Shown here: in pieces, positions 60,084 through 64,000 of the stretch
Layout of the letters: each line of letters starts with the position of its first letter
Numbering within the stretch: position 1 is the first letter of the stretch
Source: Glandiceps talaboti
Taxonomy: Eukaryota; Hemichordata; Enteropneusta; Spengelidae
Length of the DNA: 64,000 nucleotides
Assembly (NCBI RefSeq): GCF_964340395.1
Contig: NC_135549.1
Coordinates: forward strand, 21,168,342 to 21,232,341
Direction of reading: 5' to 3'
The notes under the pieces: model-generated
Databases searched by the model: none
Seen by the model: the letters and a program-made list of their open reading frames with translations, nothing else
Told to the model about the DNA's origin: nothing
Program-made: the position numbers and the translations under genes

Positions 60084-60371
60084 ATTAGAATTACATTTGC
60101 ATACAGCAACTATATGCTCAACATAAATAAACACTTGTTCTCAGATTGTGCATTGGATGTATTTTCAGTACAAGTCAATGAATGGTATGACATATATTCA
60201 TTATCATTAAATTTACATACAACAAAAAATTCATATATTTGACATAAATAAATACTAATTGCCACAGATTGTGCACTAGATGTCTTGTTGTCATTAATAT
60301 GTATGTTGTCTTCTCTTTCTGCATGCTACCACTTTCTTGTTTTAAATGTGTGTTGTATGGATGTGTTTGTT

Positions 60372-60402
<31 letters not shown>

Positions 60403-60506
60403 CTGTCTGTGTCTGTCTGCATGCATGTATATCTGAGTGTGTGTGTGTGTGTGTGTCTGTCAGTCAGTCTGTTTGTCTGTGTCTGTGTCTGCATGCATGC
60501 ATATGC

Positions 60507-60547
<41 letters not shown>

Positions 60548-60615
60548 AGTCAGTCTGTTTGTCTGTCTGTCTGTGTCTGCATGCATGCATATCTGTGCAT
60601 GTGTATGTGTGTACT
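60372..60615. repeat. GT/GTCT microsatellite cluster
   Basis: GT runs alternate with 'CTGCATGCATGCATAT' blocks. Frames of Val-Cys-Val-Cys repeat type arise here and are not genes. It ends seven bases before the LLPH stop codon. Confidence 0.93.
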
Positions 60616-60621
60616 CAATTT

Positions 60622-61933
60622 TCACCAAGCATATTTGGTCCTTTTCCTTTTTTTATCTTTGATTTTCTGTACCTTTCTTCTACTCATCCAGGTCGGGTAA
60701 TTACCATGTTCATTCTTCATTGTATCTTTATCTATTTTGGAATCAACTTCCATCTTGTCAACTGAAAAAAAAGAAGACGACAAAGTCAGAAACATGAACT
60801 TGACGACTGTAGCATACATTTAAAACTTTGGCAAAAGTTTAGCTTACAGTACATTCGCAAGCTATAACATGATTATACAGTATTACTGTTACATTGCGTA
60901 CTTTCCCTCCATTACCTAAGATATTAATTGGAAACTAGAATACCTTAACCATTGAAAATGCAGTACTATTCCAACTTGCCGACAGTGAACATTTTGCTTT
61001 GGAATGCTACAAAAAGACAATTATCAGAGTATACTACATGTACAGTGCTCATCTACTTTGGACCATGACCACATTTTCTGTCAAGCAAGAGTTTGTGATT
61101 AGCACTCCACATAGCCAAGCTATACAATCTTTTATATTTCTCAAAACTGACATACTGAAAATTTTCTAAATTGTAATTTTTGCATTACTACATGAAGACG
61201 CGAGGCTACTCTAATCAAATCAAGTCAAACCATAGACAGTGGAGCGAGGAAAGAATGCACAGTTAACTGGAACATCCTTTGAAGTAACGTCTGTTGGGAT
61301 CCCTTTATCACCTTTCACCTCCACTGTCTACACTATGGTCAAACCCGGGGGTCAAACTGGCTTTTATTGTGAAATAACATACCAGGTGATGATGCCACTG
61401 TGTCCATATTATTATCATCTGTTTTCCTGTTCTTACCAATTGTTTTCTTCTTCAGCTTTGCTGAGTCTGTCACTGAAAGGATATATACAACAACAATGTC
61501 ATGAAATGTAATGTAGTTCATTCTCACCGTGAGAAATGGTATCCTTCTTTCATACATTTTTCTTTAGGTTGTACAAATTCTACAAAAATGAACCATATGT
61601 TAAATGTTTCCAATACACTTGCTGGGTAGGCTTACAAACAAATCGAGGTGCAATTCTTAAGTTTTTTCTCACAATTTCATACAGCCTACAAATGAGATTG
61701 GTTATTATTTCTGTACCACAAATCATCATCTTTCCTTTTATCATTTTCTTAGCTAAAAGTTTATCTTGCTTTTATTTGAATTTTATGGTTCCCAACCAAA
61801 ATTTTGAGTCCGGAATTTAAACATACAAAAAACATTGTAAATGTCAAATGCCAACCCTGTCTAAAAAGTTTGCCTTTTAGTAAATGTTGGTGTGGTTACC
61901 ACACATCTGTTGTCATTTCCTAGACTGGAAGAC

Positions 61934-61970
<37 letters not shown>

Positions 61971-62205
61971 ATCTGCATGATTATAACAGTAATGTACACA
62001 ACAATACTCATAAATCTTTCAGACTCTTTTAATGAATACATTGTATATTCATACCTGAGTAAAGATCTTTCATTTCTGTATCAACCGTTCCATCATCGTT
62101 CATTCCTAACATCTTCTTCATTTTCACCATCTCTCTTTTGGCAATCTTTTCTCTTTTGATGGCACGGAACTTACGTTTCCTTTTACTTTTCACACTCTTT
62201 GCCAT
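60622..62205 (-). CDS. LLPH: LLP homolog (LAPS18-like) nucleolar protein (126 aa, 3 exons)
   Basis: Minus-strand exons 62205-62055, 61472-61383 and 60761-60622, both introns in phase 1. The protein is small and very basic. It starts MAKSVKSKRKRKFRAIKREK, matching the family's MAKSLRSKWKRKMRAEKRKK. The middle is Lys-rich and variable, and the C-terminal motif 'NEHGNYPTWMSRRKVQKIKD' followed by KKRKR matches human 'DQHGQYPIWMNQRQRKRLK'. Family knowledge: LLPH (Aplysia LAPS18) is a nucleolar, chromatin- and ribosome-associated factor that in vertebrates is linked to large-subunit biogenesis and neuronal growth. At 126 aa it is close to human (129). Its promoter side faces the gene that begins at 63090. 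Confidence 0.93.
61219..61346. repeat. Short element with 'ACCATAGACAGTGGA' inverted ends
   Basis: 'ACCATAGACAGTGGAG' at the left is mirrored by 'CTCCACTGTCTACACTATGG' on the right. A relative lies at about 55918-55965. It lies in LLPH intron 2. Confidence 0.65.
61933..61970. repeat. TTG trinucleotide repeat
   Basis: About twelve TTG/TGT units in LLPH intron 1. Confidence 0.9.
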
Positions 62206-63089
62206 GGTAACCCTTTAACCTTCTAAACTCGAACAGACGTCCTTTTGCCTACATGTGAATTAGAAATAAAAAATGTCAAATAAAATGACTAATATACAAT
62301 TGAAATTCAATTACCAGTTGAAGGACTAAAATAGATGGCATATTCATAAACTGGACAACTATAGAACAGTGGCCATTTAATAGTTAATAGTTGTTAACAA
62401 TACAATACACATCAGATTTGTGTTAGGGGGTCTTACTCTCTTGCTTTCCCTAACCCAACTCCCTTGCTTTGATACAAATATTTGCAAAGTTAGTCCACAG
62501 TTCTACATTCTTGCTATGTACATTTAATCATTTGCCATGATTCTCTATATACTATACAGAACCATGGCAAATTATTAAATTTCATTCTATTGGACTCCAC
62601 AGTGCAAGATACTGTATATCAATGGGTTATATAAATCGTGTTATTTCAAATTTCCAGGAGTGTACAATTTTGCGATACCAACCTTGGCATCTACATCTAA
62701 TCTACCGGAAATATTCATAAAGTATTTCACCACAGACGATAACAGCTAGCTGCGTGTACAGTCAGTGTCACAGTGTATAACTTGAAGAACAGACTGTCTG
62801 TTTAGTGACTTACGTGCATAAACGGTGATGAAGTAACGCACAACATGGTCATTGTCTCTATGATTGTCATAATAAATTCTTAAATCCATACTTACGCTTT
62901 CTTTAGTGTGGTTTCTGTGGAGACGACGATATTCACGTTGCGTTATCTGATGCACATGTGGTGCGCAATGGGTCAAAGGTTACCGGAAGTCATGAATTGA
63001 TGACGTACTACACACTTACTATTCTACATACGAGATTGTGTGAGTGTTTAAAGTTGATCTGTTCAATTTTTAGGGATAAAATCAGTATT
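62206..63089. promoter_or_regulatory. Divergent intergenic region, LLPH and the 63-kb gene
   Basis: 884 bp separate the starts. The right part has a perfect ETS-type ACCGGAAGT (62982-62990) and a TGACGTAC half-CRE (63001-63008), common in promoters of housekeeping and mitochondrial-protein genes. A TTTTTAG just before 63074 could be an acceptor, in which case the second gene has an earlier untranslated exon. Confidence 0.5.
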
Positions 63090-63506
63090 ATGGTGGGAAG
63101 GACTTACATTCTTACAGCTGTAAACCACTCTGTATGCACTTCGTGCCAGATGAGTCGCGGAGGAATCACCGTTTTCCATGCGTACAGCAGACAAGCATCC
63201 ACGTGGGTCACAAGTGTTTGCAGCAGACTACATTTTCAACCATTTTCAGTGTGGAGGAGGTCCCTTCATACTTCGCAGCTGGGGACATGCAGGCAGGGCG
63301 AGTTAAAAGAGAACGAAACTTCTCTACAAACCGTAAGGACTGTCGTAAGAAAGCAACACAGAGGGCGTAATATTCTTGAAAGACCCGGGGTTCAGAAAAT
63401 AGAATCGTTCGACAGAGCGAGTCTTGTGCGATATTTGGCATCACAGATTGTGCATCATAAAGGTAAACAAACTATTGATTTGCCCAAGTTTTACCGACTC
63501 AAGTAG
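63090..63506 (+). CDS. Unrecognised protein, first coding exon, possible mitochondrial presequence
   Basis: The open frame starts with MVGRTYILTAVNHSVCTSCQ and contains 'WRRSLHTSQLGTCRQGELKE' and 'FDRASLVRYLASQIVHHK'. The first 90 residues are rich in Ser, Arg and Thr with almost no acidic residues, as in mitochondrial targeting sequences. A good donor (AAAG|GTAAAC) at 63462/63463 suggests that the exon ends there at codon 125. Read through, the frame would add 14 residues and stop at 63506. An in-frame upstream ATG at 62958 exists but is less likely, given the possible acceptor in between. No later exon is visible in the last 500 bp, so the gene probably continues beyond the window. I do not recognise the family. 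Confidence 0.55.
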   Translation: MVGRTYILTAVNHSVCTSCQMSRGGITVFHAYSRQASTWVTSVCSRLHFQPFSVWRRSLHTSQLGTCRQGELKENETSLQTVRTVVRKQHRGRNILERPGVQKIESFDRASLVRYLASQIVHHKGKQTIDLPKFYRLK

Positions 63507-63882
63507 GCATTGCTTCATATCGCACACACAAGGAAGTCATATAACAGCGGTTTTTATACTAGTATAACTATAATGTGTTTTGAAATCCACATGAAATCTT
63601 GAAAAATGAAAATAGTATAAAAACTGAGACCATGTTACGTCACAAAATTTACGTCACCAAAACAATACAACGGCCATAGTTTTTAATGTAAAATTAGCTG
63701 TAGAATTTCAATAATAAATGTATACCTTGCCTCGTGAAAAGGGAACATAGAGAATGGAGACGTTTGGACCAAATTTATATGTTGTCAAATTAGAGTTGAC
63801 TCAGTCTAGTTGCTGCATAAGTTACCTGCAGTGCTAATAGATTATCCCGAATCCCATCCTTATAAAAAAAATTATGTTTTTA

Positions 63883-64000
63883 AAGGGAAAAGCAACTCCA
63901 GGAAATAAAGATTGTTTTCATAAACTTTGTGTTCTAGAGAGTCATGTCATGATTTCACATCACATAAATTTCACTAAATTACCAAGAAACACTAAATTGA
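63883..64000 (+). repeat. Dispersed ~220-bp repeat family, copy i, cut by the window edge
   Basis: It begins 'AAAGCAACTCCAGGAAATAAAG' like the reverse complement of copies c, d and g, and runs off the end. Confidence 0.75.

Noticed and set aside
60285-60765. Long Val-Cys repeat frames (also near 18700)
   Set aside because: Translations of GT/GTCT microsatellites. The 60-kb ones also run antisense over the LLPH last exon.

Overview
The window is animal nuclear DNA. It is AT-rich, has long introns with GT-AG borders, and is crowded with microsatellites, minisatellites and short inverted-repeat transposons. The gene set (a proton-activated chloride channel, a secreted collagen/C1q protein, selenoprotein K with an in-frame UGA, ACTR8, LLPH) and the repeat style point to a marine invertebrate. 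A non-vertebrate deuterostome or a lophotrochozoan seems most likely, but the species cannot be named from this sequence. All gene calls come from reading exons by eye and matching remembered families. No database search was run.

Layout. Positions 1-10 kb hold a degenerate, duplicated region: six copies of a 73-codon open frame, broken Ty3/gypsy integrase fragments, two damaged BEN-domain copies, a 'CTATAGG' minisatellite and a family of inverted repeats. Positions 10-12.9 kb hold only repeats. Positions 12.94-16.95 kb (+) hold a secreted collagen-C1q protein. Its first intron is an array of about 30 splice-border units and its second intron holds a 43-bp minisatellite. Positions 19.87-28.73 kb (-) hold PACC1/TMEM206. 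Positions 28.99-33.36 kb (+) hold SELENOK, followed by a SECIS candidate at about 33.6 kb. Positions 35.52-44.45 kb (-) hold ACTR8. Positions 44.78-55.55 kb (+) hold a 13-exon VWA-plus-Cache surface protein. Positions 55.6-60.6 kb are intergenic and include a 450-bp palindrome. Positions 60.62-62.21 kb (-) hold LLPH. From 63.09 kb (+) the first exon of an unrecognised, possibly mitochondrial protein begins.

Genes are paired. PACC1/SELENOK and ACTR8/VWA-Cache start head to head, 257 and 333 bp apart, and LLPH and the last gene diverge across 884 bp. SELENOK and ACTR8 lie tail to tail. These two genes are also neighbours in the human genome (3p21.1), so this looks like an old linkage. The complete multi-exon models (PACC1 354 aa, SELENOK 94 aa, ACTR8 598 aa, VWA-Cache 591 aa, LLPH 126 aa, C1q 264 aa) keep phase at every junction. 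The five with close human or fly relatives that I could compare have near-usual family lengths.

The observations most worth a second look are the splice-site minisatellite in the C1q gene, the six open frames of an unidentified 73-residue peptide, the SELENOK UGA/SECIS pair with the SELENOK-ACTR8 linkage, and several nested miniature transposons with visible target duplications.
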